Below are positions 1 to 7,225 of a DNA stretch of 11,843 nt, piece by piece. Numbering within the stretch: the stretch's first letter is position 1; each line of letters begins with the position of its first letter. The notes under the pieces were generated by a model. That model ran no database searches. It was not told the DNA's origin and worked only from the letters and a program-made list of their open reading frames with translations. Position numbers and translations under genes: made by a program. The stretch lies in assembly GCA_035641235.1 (NCBI GenBank), contig DASQUP010000114.1, forward strand, positions 1 to 11,843. The letters run 5' to 3'. Source of the DNA: DASQUP01 sp035641235 (GTDB taxonomy: Bacteria > Actinomycetota > CADDZG01 > WHSQ01).

Positions 1-375
1 GCGGTCGTCCATCACGATCCGCAAGGGGCTTGTATGGCCGAACGGAGGAGTGGCCCCTATCGAGTATCCGGTCGTGGCCTTGGCGACTTCGGGAGCTGCC
101 CGCTCCAGGCCCTCGGCGCCCAGCGCCTCTGCCGCCTTTGCCAGGTCGACTCGATCGGCGCCGGACAGGAGGAGCAGGACGGTTTCCTGGGTCCCCGCGA
201 CGCCGAAGACGAGCGACTTCGTGATCTCGGCGACCGTGCACCCGATCTCGCGAGCCGCGTCCGCCGAGGTTCGGGTCTCGCGCTCGAAGGACACCGGAGC
301 GATCTCCACGCCCGCGGCCGCGGCCGCAGCGACGACGCGATGGACTTTTTCGTCTTTGAGGTCGGCAAGCTGCAC
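1..375 (-). CDS. YbaK/EbsC-type aminoacyl-tRNA deacylase, C-terminus cut by window edge
   Basis: The 125 visible codons encode a YbaK/EbsC-fold protein. This family hydrolyses mischarged aminoacyl-tRNA (for example Cys-tRNA-Pro or Ala-tRNA-Pro) in trans in the cytoplasm. The sequence shows the family's order of motifs: an N-terminal helix, VAEITKSLVFGVAG at about residues 48-61 with the conserved lysine at 53, a VLLLLSGADRVDLAKAAEALGA-like strand-helix at about 66-87, and GYSIGATPPFGH at 103-114. Members are usually 150-170 aa, so some 30-40 residues lie outside the window. The chosen start is GTG at 375: there is no ATG or Shine-Dalgarno site, but TACACT lies six bases upstream, which fits a leaderless transcript. 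The gene diverges from the sigma gene across only 59 bp. The family is clear; which tRNA it edits cannot be read from the sequence. Confidence 0.85.
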   Translation of the reverse strand, partial: MQLADLKDEKVHRVVAAAAAAGVEIAPVSFERETRTSADAAREIGCTVAEITKSLVFGVAGTQETVLLLLSGADRVDLAKAAEALGAEGLERAAPEVAKATTGYSIGATPPFGHTSPLRIVMDDR

Positions 376-381
376 GGATGA

Positions 382-387
382 AGTGTA
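382..387 (-). promoter_or_regulatory. Putative leaderless -10 box for the YbaK gene
   Basis: On the minus strand TACACT lies six bases before the GTG start, so a transcript would begin at or next to the start codon. I see no convincing -35 hexamer 17-18 bases further upstream (GGAAGG is there). The same arrangement occurs before the DinB and LuxR genes. This is an inference from spacing only. Confidence 0.4.
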
Positions 388-434
388 TTTGAGGGCCCGC
401 GCGACCTTCCGCCCCCCTGGCGCATCAGAGATAC

Positions 435-956
435 GTGATGTCGGATCAGACGATGACCGCAGACCAGGTCGGGCCACGACGGCTTCAGGCTCTCTACGAA
501 CTGCACGCGGCCGGCGCCGCCCGCTTGGCGTACTTGCTGACCGGAGACCGGCACCTCGCCGAGGATGTTGTTCAGGAGGCCTTTGTCCGGGCGGGTCTTC
601 GTCTCCGCCATCTCCGCGATAGCAATTCGTTCAGAGCGTATCTGCGCGTGACGGTCGTCAACCTCTGCCGGATGCATTGGCGCAGGGAGTCGGTCCGGAA
701 TGCGTTCTTGCGTCGCACTCGACCTCCCGCTCCCGTTTACCAGCCGGACATCGAGCAGCGCTCTCAGATTGCTTCGGCCCTTGCCAGATTGTCGCCGCGG
801 CAGAGAACGGCGATTGTTCTCCGCTATTTCGAAGACTTGAGTGAGGAGCAAGCGGCCGACGTTCTCGGCTGCTCGGCATCAGCCCTCAAGTCACTGATTC
901 ACAGAGCCAAGGAGGTACTCCGCGAGGAGCTTGGAGGATCACATGAGCCAATCTGA
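435..956 (+). CDS. ECF-family RNA polymerase sigma factor
   Basis: This 173-aa protein has the two-domain layout of an extracytoplasmic-function sigma-70 factor, which redirects RNA polymerase to a small regulon. Region 2 spans about residues 17-85 and contains the diagnostic AEDVVQEAFVRA (42-53) and FRAYLRVTVVNLCRMHWRR. Region 4 spans about 112-165, with LSPRQRTAIVLRYFEDLSEEQAADVLG followed by the recognition helix CSASALKSLIHRAKEVL. The pattern resembles the actinobacterial SigE-like ECF group. GTG 435 is directly followed by ATG 438; either could be the start, and no strong ribosome site precedes them. The stop at 956 lies inside the next gene, a 14-bp overlap typical of co-translated sigma/regulator pairs. 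No consensus ECF autoregulatory promoter is evident in the 59-bp divergent spacer. Confidence 0.93.
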   Translation: MMSDQTMTADQVGPRRLQALYELHAAGAARLAYLLTGDRHLAEDVVQEAFVRAGLRLRHLRDSNSFRAYLRVTVVNLCRMHWRRESVRNAFLRRTRPPAPVYQPDIEQRSQIASALARLSPRQRTAIVLRYFEDLSEEQAADVLGCSASALKSLIHRAKEVLREELGGSHEPI

Positions 957-2070
957 CTCACTGCGCGAGATGTTGCGGCGGGAGGCCGCCGGCATGGAGA
1001 TCTCGCCGAGCTTTCCGGCCGCTATTCCCCGGTCAATCCGACGGCGCCGAATCCGCCTCGCGGCGATCGTCTCCGTCGTGCCAATAGCGATGGCCGGGGC
1101 CTTCTATCTGCTGTCCGGTAGCGGGTTCCTCGACTCCAACACGGACGTTGCGGGGGAGGGTTCCGGCTCCCGGAAGCTGCGCGCCGGGGTTACCGGTGGG
1201 GCCATACAGACAAGGGATCCGCAGCTTGTGGGGGAGGGACGCGACTTCGAGCTCTCCTGGCAGCTCGTTCTCAGTCGTGCATCGAGCGGCCCCTGCCTGG
1301 AACTCCAGGTCGATGGTCGGGCGGAAATCTGCGATGAGCTGAATGACGAGCTTGCAGAGTCCGTGAACGTAATCCCCGGCTATTCAGATACGCCGGGTGT
1401 CGCCTATGTCTTCGGGACAGTTCCCGAGGGGAGAAGCGTTTGGATCAGTCTGCGCGGAGGCGGTCAGTGGGCCGGCCTGATCTTCGAGGGGCCGGAGGGC
1501 GACGGTCGCGACTACTTCGTGCGCGTGTTCCCGACTGTTGAAGTGTCCGGAGTACTTGCAATCGATGGCACCGACAAGCGCTTCGCTTTCGACGTCGAAC
1601 CGCGGCCGAACGGCTCAGTTGATCGAGTGCGTCCCACGAAGAGGGAAGGTCTGTTCGAACTCGAAGGCCTTCCCGGAGATAAAAGTGTCATTTGGACGGA
1701 GCCCGTGGGGGACATGTCGACTAATGAGGCGTACGACGTCGTGCTCCGAACCGATGTCGAAGAGGTCTGTTTCCACATAGAAGGCTCGTCGGCCTGTGAC
1801 GACCGGCCCCTTTCCGATGAGCTGCGTCTCGTAACCGCTCAAAGAGTGGGGGATGGAGTTGTGATCGCGGGCCTGGTCGGCCCTGCAGTTGAGGAAGTGG
1901 TCGTGGAGTCGTTCGAGGGGGACCGATACCCACAACAGCTCCAAGAGATAAGTCAAGCCGGGATCGATAGCCACTTTTTCGTGTTCGAAGTCGAAGGGAC
2001 TTTCGAGGGGCAGCTTGTGATAACCAATCGGGAGGGCTCCAGTCGCACAGCGCCCTTACCCCGCGACTGA
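943..2070 (+). CDS. Single-pass membrane protein overlapping the ECF sigma gene; candidate anti-sigma factor
   Basis: The 375-aa product starts with about 38 cytoplasmic residues (SQSDSLREMLRREAAGMEIS, then a basic RRRRIR run). One hydrophobic helix follows at about residues 39-58 (LAAIVSVVPIAMAGAFYLL), and then roughly 315 acidic, beta-rich residues predicted to lie outside the membrane. The start is ATG 943: GGAGG at 933-937 is well placed, whereas an in-frame TTG at 931 would lie within that site. Position and topology suggest an anti-sigma factor or surface sensor for the upstream sigma factor. I see no HxxxCxxC zinc anti-sigma motif in the short N-terminal tail, so the role rests on synteny. 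Two cysteine pairs (CLELQVDGRAEIC and CFHIEGSSAC) in the outer part could form disulfides. The domain is not one I recognise. Confidence 0.85.
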   Translation: MSQSDSLREMLRREAAGMEISPSFPAAIPRSIRRRRIRLAAIVSVVPIAMAGAFYLLSGSGFLDSNTDVAGEGSGSRKLRAGVTGGAIQTRDPQLVGEGRDFELSWQLVLSRASSGPCLELQVDGRAEICDELNDELAESVNVIPGYSDTPGVAYVFGTVPEGRSVWISLRGGGQWAGLIFEGPEGDGRDYFVRVFPTVEVSGVLAIDGTDKRFAFDVEPRPNGSVDRVRPTKREGLFELEGLPGDKSVIWTEPVGDMSTNEAYDVVLRTDVEEVCFHIEGSSACDDRPLSDELRLVTAQRVGDGVVIAGLVGPAVEEVVVESFEGDRYPQQLQEISQAGIDSHFFVFEVEGTFEGQLVITNREGSSRTAPLPRD

Positions 2071-2114
2071 TAGGCGTCTCCTCCCTATTGCCTAGTTACA
2101 TCATTTCCTCGCTC

Positions 2115-2126
2115 CCCCGATCGGGG
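2115..2126. other. GC palindrome after the membrane-protein gene
   Basis: CCCCGATCGGGG is a perfect 12-bp palindrome 45 bp downstream of the stop at 2070. It could contribute to transcription termination of the sigma operon, but no T tract follows, so intrinsic termination is weakly supported. Confidence 0.25.
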
Positions 2127-2176
2127 CGTTGCAATTCACCTTTCGGGGAAAAGCGCCTAGGCCACGTCGGCCATCT

Positions 2177-2205
2177 TGCTGCGACTTGCAGCATCGGATG
2201 CCGAT
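2177..2205. other. Two adjoining small hairpins upstream of a small ORF
   Basis: TGCTGC-GACTT-GCAGCA (2177-2193) and ATCGG-ATG-CCGAT (2193-2205) are perfect inverted repeats sharing one base. They end 28 bp before the ATG at 2234, so they would lie in that gene's leader if it is transcribed from further upstream. They could be an operator or leader structure; no function can be assigned. Confidence 0.25.
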
Positions 2206-2233
2206 ACGCAATTAGACCGATGAGGATGTCAGG

Positions 2234-2470
2234 ATGACGGAGGAGCAATTGCGACACAGGGGCCGAAGGCGTGATCAACCAGAAGACGTGCATGAATCAC
2301 TAGCCGTCTTGAGCACGACTCTGGACATGATCGTCAACCACTTCGATCGTATGGAAGCAGTCGAGATACGGGAACTGGCATGGGTGGCCAAGTACGAATC
2401 CGACAAGCTAGTGGGAGCATTGCGACAGAAGGCAATCGGGCGCCGCGTCGTGCTTTCGGAAGGCCGATAG
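2234..2470 (+). CDS. Small hypothetical helical protein
   Basis: This is a 78-aa ORF that I do not recognise. The N-terminus is charged (TEEQLRHRGRRRDQPEDVHE). It is followed by a predicted amphipathic helical segment, SLAVLSTTLDMIVNHFDRMEAVEIRELAWVAKYESDKLVGALRQKAIGRR, with no membrane segment or cysteines. GAGG at 2222-2225 lies eight bases before the ATG, a reasonable ribosome site. Composition is protein-like and there is no credible competing gene on the other strand. It sits alone between the sigma operon and the DinB gene, with small hairpins upstream. It could be a helical adaptor or simply an orphan gene. Confidence 0.5.
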   Translation: MTEEQLRHRGRRRDQPEDVHESLAVLSTTLDMIVNHFDRMEAVEIRELAWVAKYESDKLVGALRQKAIGRRVVLSEGR

Positions 2471-2500
2471 CCCACCAATACCCATCCTTGTGACCGTGGG

Positions 2501-2506
2501 TACACT
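2501..2506 (+). promoter_or_regulatory. Putative leaderless -10 box for the DinB-like gene
   Basis: TACACT lies eight bases before the GTG start at 2515, and no Shine-Dalgarno site is visible. No good -35 element is seen at the usual distance. The box is identical in sequence to the one before the YbaK gene. Confidence 0.35.
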
Positions 2507-2514
2507 CCTCGACC

Positions 2515-3105
2515 GTGACCGAAACGAATGTGCAGGGCCCCACTCCCGAGCCTCCACTTGCCGGAGACGAGGTCGCAACTCTCCTGGGATCTCTCGAACG
2601 CCAGCGAGCAATCCTCGCCTGGAAGTGCGGCGGTTTGGACGCGGCCGGTCTGAGGGCGACGCATCCTCCCTCGGCGATCACCTTGGGCGGTTTGCTCAAG
2701 CATCTGGCCCTCGTCGAGGACTCTCACTTCTCCCGGTTGCTGTTCGACCGGGAGCCGGGAGCGCCCTGGCGCGCGGTGGACTGGGATGCCGACCCCGATT
2801 GGGAATGGCACTCGGCAGCGGGGGATTCTCCGGAGGAGCTTTTTGCGCTCTGGCGGGATGCCGTGGCCCGCTCACGCGAGGTTGTGGATGAGGCGCTCGC
2901 CAACGGCGGCCTCGAGCAGCTCGGCCGGCACAAGACCTCAACCGGTGAGTCTCCCAGCCTGCGGCGCATCCTGATCGACTTGATCGAGGAGTATGCCCGC
3001 CATGCCGGCCACGCCGACCTCATCCGAGAATCAATCGATGGACTCGTCGGTGAAGATCCGCCGGGCCCTCGGGTCCCACACGGAGCTCCACAAGACGCGC
3101 CGTGA
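2515..3105 (+). CDS. DinB-like (DUF664) four-helix-bundle protein, putative metal-dependent thiol transferase
   Basis: The 196-aa protein matches the DinB/DUF664 pattern. It has LxSLERQRAILAWKCGGLDAAGLR near residues 25-47, PPSAITLGGLLKHLALVEDSHF at 51-72, and the C-terminal signature LIDLIEEYARHAGHADLIRE at 153-172. Candidate metal-binding histidines are H63 with H163 and H166, the usual three-His arrangement of this superfamily. Members act in the cytoplasm. Characterised relatives include bacillithiol or mycothiol S-transferases and mycothiol-dependent isomerases, but DUF664 proteins in actinobacteria are mostly uncharacterised, so no substrate is claimed. The start is GTG 2515, probably leaderless. 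The proline-rich tail after about residue 178 is unusual and may be disordered. No operon partner is evident. Confidence 0.87.
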   Translation: MTETNVQGPTPEPPLAGDEVATLLGSLERQRAILAWKCGGLDAAGLRATHPPSAITLGGLLKHLALVEDSHFSRLLFDREPGAPWRAVDWDADPDWEWHSAAGDSPEELFALWRDAVARSREVVDEALANGGLEQLGRHKTSTGESPSLRRILIDLIEEYARHAGHADLIRESIDGLVGEDPPGPRVPHGAPQDAP

Positions 3106-3211
3106 CACTGCGACCGTTGGCCGCCCGACGGGACGAGACTGCCTACTCAGCAGAAGGGCTGATCTCGACATTTTGGCCGCAACGTCCACAGTTGGAGCAG
3201 GCGGAACCGTC

Positions 3212-3240
3212 TTGTTCTGAGTAGCCTGCCTTCCTACGCT
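3212..3240 (+). promoter_or_regulatory. Putative leaderless promoter of the LuxR-type regulator
   Basis: TTGTTC (3212-3217), a 17-base spacer and TACGCT (3235-3240) form a plausible housekeeping promoter. Only six bases separate the -10 box from GTG 3247, so the transcript should begin at or beside the start codon. No Shine-Dalgarno sequence precedes the gene, which agrees with leaderless translation. Confidence 0.55.
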
Positions 3241-3246
3241 CCTTCC

Positions 3247-6057
3247 GTGGATGATGCCCTCCTACCCCTCAGGGGCCGCGCCGAGGAACTCTCCCGAATT
3301 GCGACCGTTCTCCGGGAAGAGAGCGCACACGGACCTGCCTTCGTCATCCAGGGCGAACCCGGGATAGGTAAGTCGCGCCTTGTAGATGAGGTCGTCTCTC
3401 AATGCGCGGGAGCGGGCTGGCTTGTGCTGAAAGGGTTTTCCTTGGAGCTCGAACACGACCGGCCCTTCGGTCCGCTCATCGAAGCTTTCCGCCTAGAGCA
3501 TCAACCCGAGCCGGGCTTCAAGCCGGTCGCCGACCTGCTGACGGGGAACTCAGCAGAGGGAGTCTCTGCAACGACCCCGATGCACTACCGCATCCTGCAG
3601 GGACTCCTGGATGGACTCGAACAAGCGGCGCGGCGTCGTCGACTCTTGTTGGTTCTGGAGGACGCGCACTGGGCGGACCACGGCACGATCTTGTTCCTAA
3701 CCCACTTGGTTCGGCGCTCCGCGGACCTCAACGTGCCGATCATCGTAACGCGCAGAACCTGGCCCCGCTCCCCGGATCTCGATCGGATCGAGGAGCACCC
3801 GGGAGTGGATGTCATCAGACTTAGCTCCCTGCTCCCTGAGGATGCAGTACTCATGGCAGAGGACGTTGCCGGAACTCCGCTGCACGGAGGGGTGCGCGCC
3901 AAGATCGATGCAGCAGGCGGAAATCCACTCCTGATCCTTGAGTTAATGGCATCTCTGCGTCATCAGTCGTCGACTGCTCTGACTCCTGATGCCGACCGCC
4001 CTGCGGATCTTTCCTTGTCGCTGCGCGCGTCCCTATCCCGGCGCCTCTCCTTCCTGTCGGACGGGTGCCTACAGATGTTGCGCTTCGGATCCGTCCTGGG
4101 TTTGCGGTTCTCGTTCCACGATCTACAGATTTCCACGGGACTCTCCGCAACTGAACTCTTGTCTCTAATCGACGAGGGCACGAGCGCCGGCATCTTGCAT
4201 GACGAAGATGACCGCCTTGTATTTCGGCACGACCTCGTGAGAGCCGCCCTCTACGAAGACATCCCTCCCGCGGTGCGAAAGGGGCTCCACAGAGAAGTGG
4301 CGCTGAAACTTGCAGCCGAGGGAGCTCCGGCGGGAACCGTCGCCGTGCATTTCTCCCTTGGAGCCAAGGAACAAGATCCCGCTGCCGTGGCGTGGCTACG
4401 GAAGGCGGCCGCGGATGCTGCGCCAAGATCTCCCGCGATCGCCGCCGACCTGCTCCAGCGCGCTCTTCAGGTTGCCGACCCGACTCACCCGGAGCGCGAC
4501 GAGATGACCTCTCAACTCATCTCTGCATTGTTGTGGTCGGGTCAGTTCCATCGCGCAGAAGCCCGGGCCGAAGAGATGCTGCTCCGGGGAACGGCTGCCG
4601 ACACCGGCGCCGCCGTTCGCTACGCCTTGGGACGCGTGCTGGTCTACAGCGGGGACGTCACGGGCTCCCTATCACAGGTAGAAGAAGCGCTGGCCGACGA
4701 TCGCATCTCCCCAGGATGGAGGGCGAGGCTCCTCGCGGAAGCTTCTCTCAGGCAACTCGTGTGCGGCAGGGTGAAGGATGCGTACGAATCGGCCATGGAA
4801 GCCTTGAACCTTGCGCGCGAGCACAATGATTCGCCGGCCGCAACCGTTGCTCTTTGTTCGTTGTCGCGGACGGCTGCGTATCGGTCCAATACGTTGGAGT
4901 CCATCGATCTCGCTCGGCGCGCCGTTGCGGAAGGATCCCGACAGACCATCGATGCGATTCAAAGCGTCCAGCCCCTGCTCTATCTGGGGATGGCGCAGAT
5001 CGATGCCGGTCGACTCATCGACGCGCAGCGGAGTCTCGAGGACGGCGGGAACGTTGCCGAGGAGATCGGTGCCAGATGGATCCTTCCGCTGTTCCATCTC
5101 GGTCTCGCTCTCGTTCACGAGAAAGCCGGCCGATGGGATGACTGTCTTGTGGAGGCAGAAACCGCCTTGTCGATCGCCGACGAAGTGGGCACGAAGGTAT
5201 GGGTTCCCTGGACGCTCGCCGTGATCGCTCATCTTCACATCCACCGCGGCCGCCTCGAAGAGGCAACGAATAGCGTCCAAGCCATAAAGCGCGACCTCGT
5301 GCCGGGCCCGCAGTTCGGCTGGGAATGGATCGCCCTCGCAAAGGCCGAACTTAACGAGGCTCTTGGCGATGCGGACTCGGCGCTGCAGATACTCAAAGGG
5401 GAGTGGGACCACAGGGCTGCGGTCGAACCCCTCGGCGACCACAAACTCTTCGGTCCGATGCTCGTGAGGCTATTGGTGCCTCGAGATCTGAACTCGGCCC
5501 GCGGTATCTCGGACGTGCTGGTATCGGGGGGCGAAAGGTCGGGGACGGATTCGGCCTTGGCTACGGCCGCCTTAGCCAGGGGCTCGGTGGAGGCAGACCT
5601 CACGAGCTTCGAGGCATCCATCGCCGGCTACGAGAAAGCGGGGCACCGACACGATCTCGCCGCGGCATGCGAGCGGGCCGTTGACGGTCTGGAGGACATA
5701 CTGCCTCGCGACGATCGAGTCGTTCTGCTGCGGCGCGCTCTAGAGATTTACGAGGATCTGGGGGCAGAACTGGACGCGGCCCGAGCGGCGCGAGGCCTCC
5801 GCTCCCTCGGAGTCCGTCGTGGAGTGCGAGGCCGCCGCGCGAGACCGTCCTCCGGCTGGGACAGCCTCACCGATACGGAGAGGACGGTTGTCGCGCTGGT
5901 GGCGGACGGTCTCAGTAACAAGGAGATCGGACGGAGGCTCTATATATCCCATCGGACCGTTGGGCATCACGTCTCGCACGTACTCACCAAGCTCGGGAAG
6001 TCCTCCCGGGTCGAACTGGCGGCCGCGATCGGGCGGGCGGAAACGCGTCGCGAATAG
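3247..6057 (+). CDS. Large ATP-binding LuxR-family transcriptional regulator (LAL/MalT-like)
   Basis: The 936-aa protein has the three-part layout of large ATP-binding LuxR regulators. The N-terminal ATPase opens with LRGRAEELSRI, has Walker A GEPGIGKS at residues 36-43 and Walker B LLLVLEDAHWAD at about 132-143. The middle (about 400-850) is an alanine-rich helical array that looks like TPR-type repeats and may bind an inducer or partner. The C-terminus (about 870-936) is a LuxR/GerE helix-turn-helix: LTDTERTVVALVADGLSNKEIGRRLYISHRTVGHHV followed by the LGKSSRVELAA helix. Family members assemble when ATP and ligand bind and then activate target promoters. The length is typical. The GTG start appears leaderless. 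The DUF4242 and redoxin genes follow on the same strand after 71 bp and are plausible targets, which is inference. The inducer is unknown. Confidence 0.93.
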   Translation: MDDALLPLRGRAEELSRIATVLREESAHGPAFVIQGEPGIGKSRLVDEVVSQCAGAGWLVLKGFSLELEHDRPFGPLIEAFRLEHQPEPGFKPVADLLTGNSAEGVSATTPMHYRILQGLLDGLEQAARRRRLLLVLEDAHWADHGTILFLTHLVRRSADLNVPIIVTRRTWPRSPDLDRIEEHPGVDVIRLSSLLPEDAVLMAEDVAGTPLHGGVRAKIDAAGGNPLLILELMASLRHQSSTALTPDADRPADLSLSLRASLSRRLSFLSDGCLQMLRFGSVLGLRFSFHDLQISTGLSATELLSLIDEGTSAGILHDEDDRLVFRHDLVRAALYEDIPPAVRKGLHREVALKLAAEGAPAGTVAVHFSLGAKEQDPAAVAWLRKAAADAAPRSPAIAADLLQRALQVADPTHPERDEMTSQLISALLWSGQFHRAEARAEEMLLRGTAADTGAAVRYALGRVLVYSGDVTGSLSQVEEALADDRISPGWRARLLAEASLRQLVCGRVKDAYESAMEALNLAREHNDSPAATVALCSLSRTAAYRSNTLESIDLARRAVAEGSRQTIDAIQSVQPLLYLGMAQIDAGRLIDAQRSLEDGGNVAEEIGARWILPLFHLGLALVHEKAGRWDDCLVEAETALSIADEVGTKVWVPWTLAVIAHLHIHRGRLEEATNSVQAIKRDLVPGPQFGWEWIALAKAELNEALGDADSALQILKGEWDHRAAVEPLGDHKLFGPMLVRLLVPRDLNSARGISDVLVSGGERSGTDSALATAALARGSVEADLTSFEASIAGYEKAGHRHDLAAACERAVDGLEDILPRDDRVVLLRRALEIYEDLGAELDAARAARGLRSLGVRRGVRGRRARPSSGWDSLTDTERTVVALVADGLSNKEIGRRLYISHRTVGHHVSHVLTKLGKSSRVELAAAIGRAETRRE

Positions 6058-6128
6058 GCAAGGTGACCGATGTTCCCGTCCGGGATCCCCTCGATGCTGG
6101 GCACCAAACGGAACGGAAAGGAGGATCG

Positions 6129-6377
6129 GTGCCCCTGTTCATGGATGTGCATCGCGACGTCGAGGGACTGACGGCCGACGACGTAGCACGGGCCCACGCC
6201 GCCGACCTCGACAAAGGCGAGCAGTACGGCGTGAGGTATCTCCGCTATTGGTTCAATACCGACCGCGGCACGGTCTTCTGCCTCGTGGAAGCGCCGGATG
6301 CCGAGTCGGCTGTGACCGTGCACCGAGAAGCTCACGGTCTTGTCGCCGATGAGATCGTGGAGGTGAAAGAGGGATGA
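6129..6377 (+). CDS. DUF4242 (SCO4226-like) small protein
   Basis: The 82-aa product from GTG 6129 is a compact ferredoxin-like-fold protein of the DUF4242 type: PLFMDVHRDVEGLTADDVARAHAADL, then KYGVRYLRYW-like and GTVFCLVEAPDAESAVTVHREAHGL. The related Streptomyces protein SCO4226 binds nickel. The conserved DVH near the start and the HREAHG histidines near the end fit such a role, but metal binding here is inference. I chose GTG 6129 because AGGAGG (6119-6124) lies just upstream and because the family begins within a few residues of PLFMDVHR. A GTG at 6063 in the same frame would add 22 residues foreign to the family. The gene overlaps the next by ATGA, so the two are probably translationally coupled. 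Confidence 0.85.
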   Translation: MPLFMDVHRDVEGLTADDVARAHAADLDKGEQYGVRYLRYWFNTDRGTVFCLVEAPDAESAVTVHREAHGLVADEIVEVKEG

Positions 6378-7054
6378 CGAGGGAGGCCACGGAACTGATG
6401 ACTGCAACCATGGACGAGTTGATCCGCTCCGGCGAAGAGCAGTGGCTGGAGCTGTGGATCAGAGGACCCAAAGAGCTTTCGCTCGAGCCCACCTTCCACG
6501 TCCGAGATAAGGCTCCCGATCTCACTTTCCCAGATCACACCGGCGCGCCACGTTCCCTCAGTTCTTTCTGGCAAGATCGTCCCGCCCTCATCCTTTTCTG
6601 GAGGCAATACGGATGCGGGTGCGGAGCCGAGCGAGCCGGGCGGCTCAAGGAGGAACTGAGTCAATACCGCGAGGCTGGGGCCGAGGTGGTCGTGGTGGGC
6701 CAGGGAGAGCCCGAGCGAGCTGCAGCTTACCGGGAGAGCCACGGACTCGACTGCACCTTCTTGTGCGACACAGAAGAGCAGGGATACCGCGCCTACGGAC
6801 TGACAGAGTTCACGGTCCCGGAAATACTCTTCGATGCACCTGAGGAGTTCTGGTCTCACGGCCGAGACGTCGGAGAGAGCTTCATCACAGCTCGCAGAGA
6901 ATCCGGTCGCTCTCTGGTCGACAATCCGTGGCGCCGCGCAGGCGAGTTTGTCGTCGACAGTACGGGCATGTTACGTCTCACTTATCGCTGGCAGTACTGC
7001 GAGGACTTTCCCGATCCACGTGTGCATGTTCTCGCGATAAAGCAGTCCCTATAG
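6374..7054 (+). CDS. Redoxin/peroxiredoxin-like thioredoxin-fold protein
   Basis: The 226-aa protein contains an AhpC/TSA-redoxin fold. KAPDLTFPDHTGAPRSLSSFW (residues 46-66) is the usual entry strand-loop. LILFWRQYGCGCGAERAGRL (72-91) carries the active-site region with cysteines 81 and 83, EVVVVGQGEP (104-113) follows, then CTFLCDTEEQGYRAYG (127-142). The cysteine pair is spaced C-x-C rather than the thioredoxin C-x-x-C; similar GC-x-CG sites occur in actinobacterial PRX-like proteins, as far as I recall. An insertion of some 40 residues (about 150-190) precedes a final strand, DSTGMLRLTYRWQYCEDFPD. It has no signal peptide, so it is cytoplasmic and probably reduces peroxides or protein thiols. 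ATG 6374 overlaps the DUF4242 stop; ATG 6398 is an alternative start. Confidence 0.85.
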   Translation: MTREATELMTATMDELIRSGEEQWLELWIRGPKELSLEPTFHVRDKAPDLTFPDHTGAPRSLSSFWQDRPALILFWRQYGCGCGAERAGRLKEELSQYREAGAEVVVVGQGEPERAAAYRESHGLDCTFLCDTEEQGYRAYGLTEFTVPEILFDAPEEFWSHGRDVGESFITARRESGRSLVDNPWRRAGEFVVDSTGMLRLTYRWQYCEDFPDPRVHVLAIKQSL

Positions 7055-7116
7055 CCATCTCTTCATGCAAGAGAACGAGGCCTGCGTGGAACGGCGCGCC
7101 GGCTCGGCACCGCATT

Positions 7117-7163
7117 TTCTTTGGCAAAGAACGTGCGTCTCGCGCAGGTTTTCTGCCAAAGAA
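7117..7163. repeat. Long imperfect hairpin H1 (21-bp stem, 5-nt loop)
   Basis: Positions 7117-7137 pair with 7143-7163 around the loop TCTCG. There are 18 Watson-Crick pairs, one G-T pair (7129/7151) and two mismatches (7127/7153 and 7133/7147). The outer ten pairs are TTCTTTGGCA/TGCCAAAGAA. The left arm also contains the odd palindrome TTCTTTG-G-CAAAGAA. It begins 62 bp after the redoxin stop and is not followed by a T tract, so it is not a standard terminator. It closely resembles H2. Confidence 0.75.
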
Positions 7164-7176
7164 CGACTGGCGCCAC

Positions 7177-7225
7177 GGTCTTTGGCATATGAGTTGCTTC
7201 TGACGCTACTTTTATGCCAAAGACC
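7177..7225. repeat. Long imperfect hairpin H2, relative of H1 (21-bp stem, 7-nt loop)
   Basis: Positions 7177-7197 pair with 7205-7225 around TTCTGAC. The outer 13 pairs, GGTCTTTGGCATA/TATGCCAAAGACC, are perfect. Mismatches are at 7190/7212 and 7195/7207, with one G-T pair at 7191/7211. It lies 13 bp after H1 and shares TCTTTGGCA and TGCCAAAGA with it. The rest of the stem differs in sequence but keeps pairing. Its right arm overlaps hairpin H3. Confidence 0.75.

Noticed and set aside
50..622. A 190-codon plus-strand frame opposite the YbaK gene
   Set aside because: It is Ala/Ser/Arg-rich and antisense to a clear YbaK protein; a shadow of the high-GC third positions.
57..851. A 264-codon minus-strand frame spanning the YbaK and sigma genes
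   Set aside because: It is out of frame with both well-recognised genes, low-complexity (Arg/Ser/Pro-rich) and crosses the divergent promoter region.
2275..2811. A 178-codon minus-strand frame
   Set aside because: It opposes the recognisable DinB-like gene and the 78-aa ORF, and resembles no protein family.
4672..5442. A 256-codon minus-strand frame
   Set aside because: It lies wholly within the helical-repeat part of the LuxR regulator and is a codon-bias shadow.
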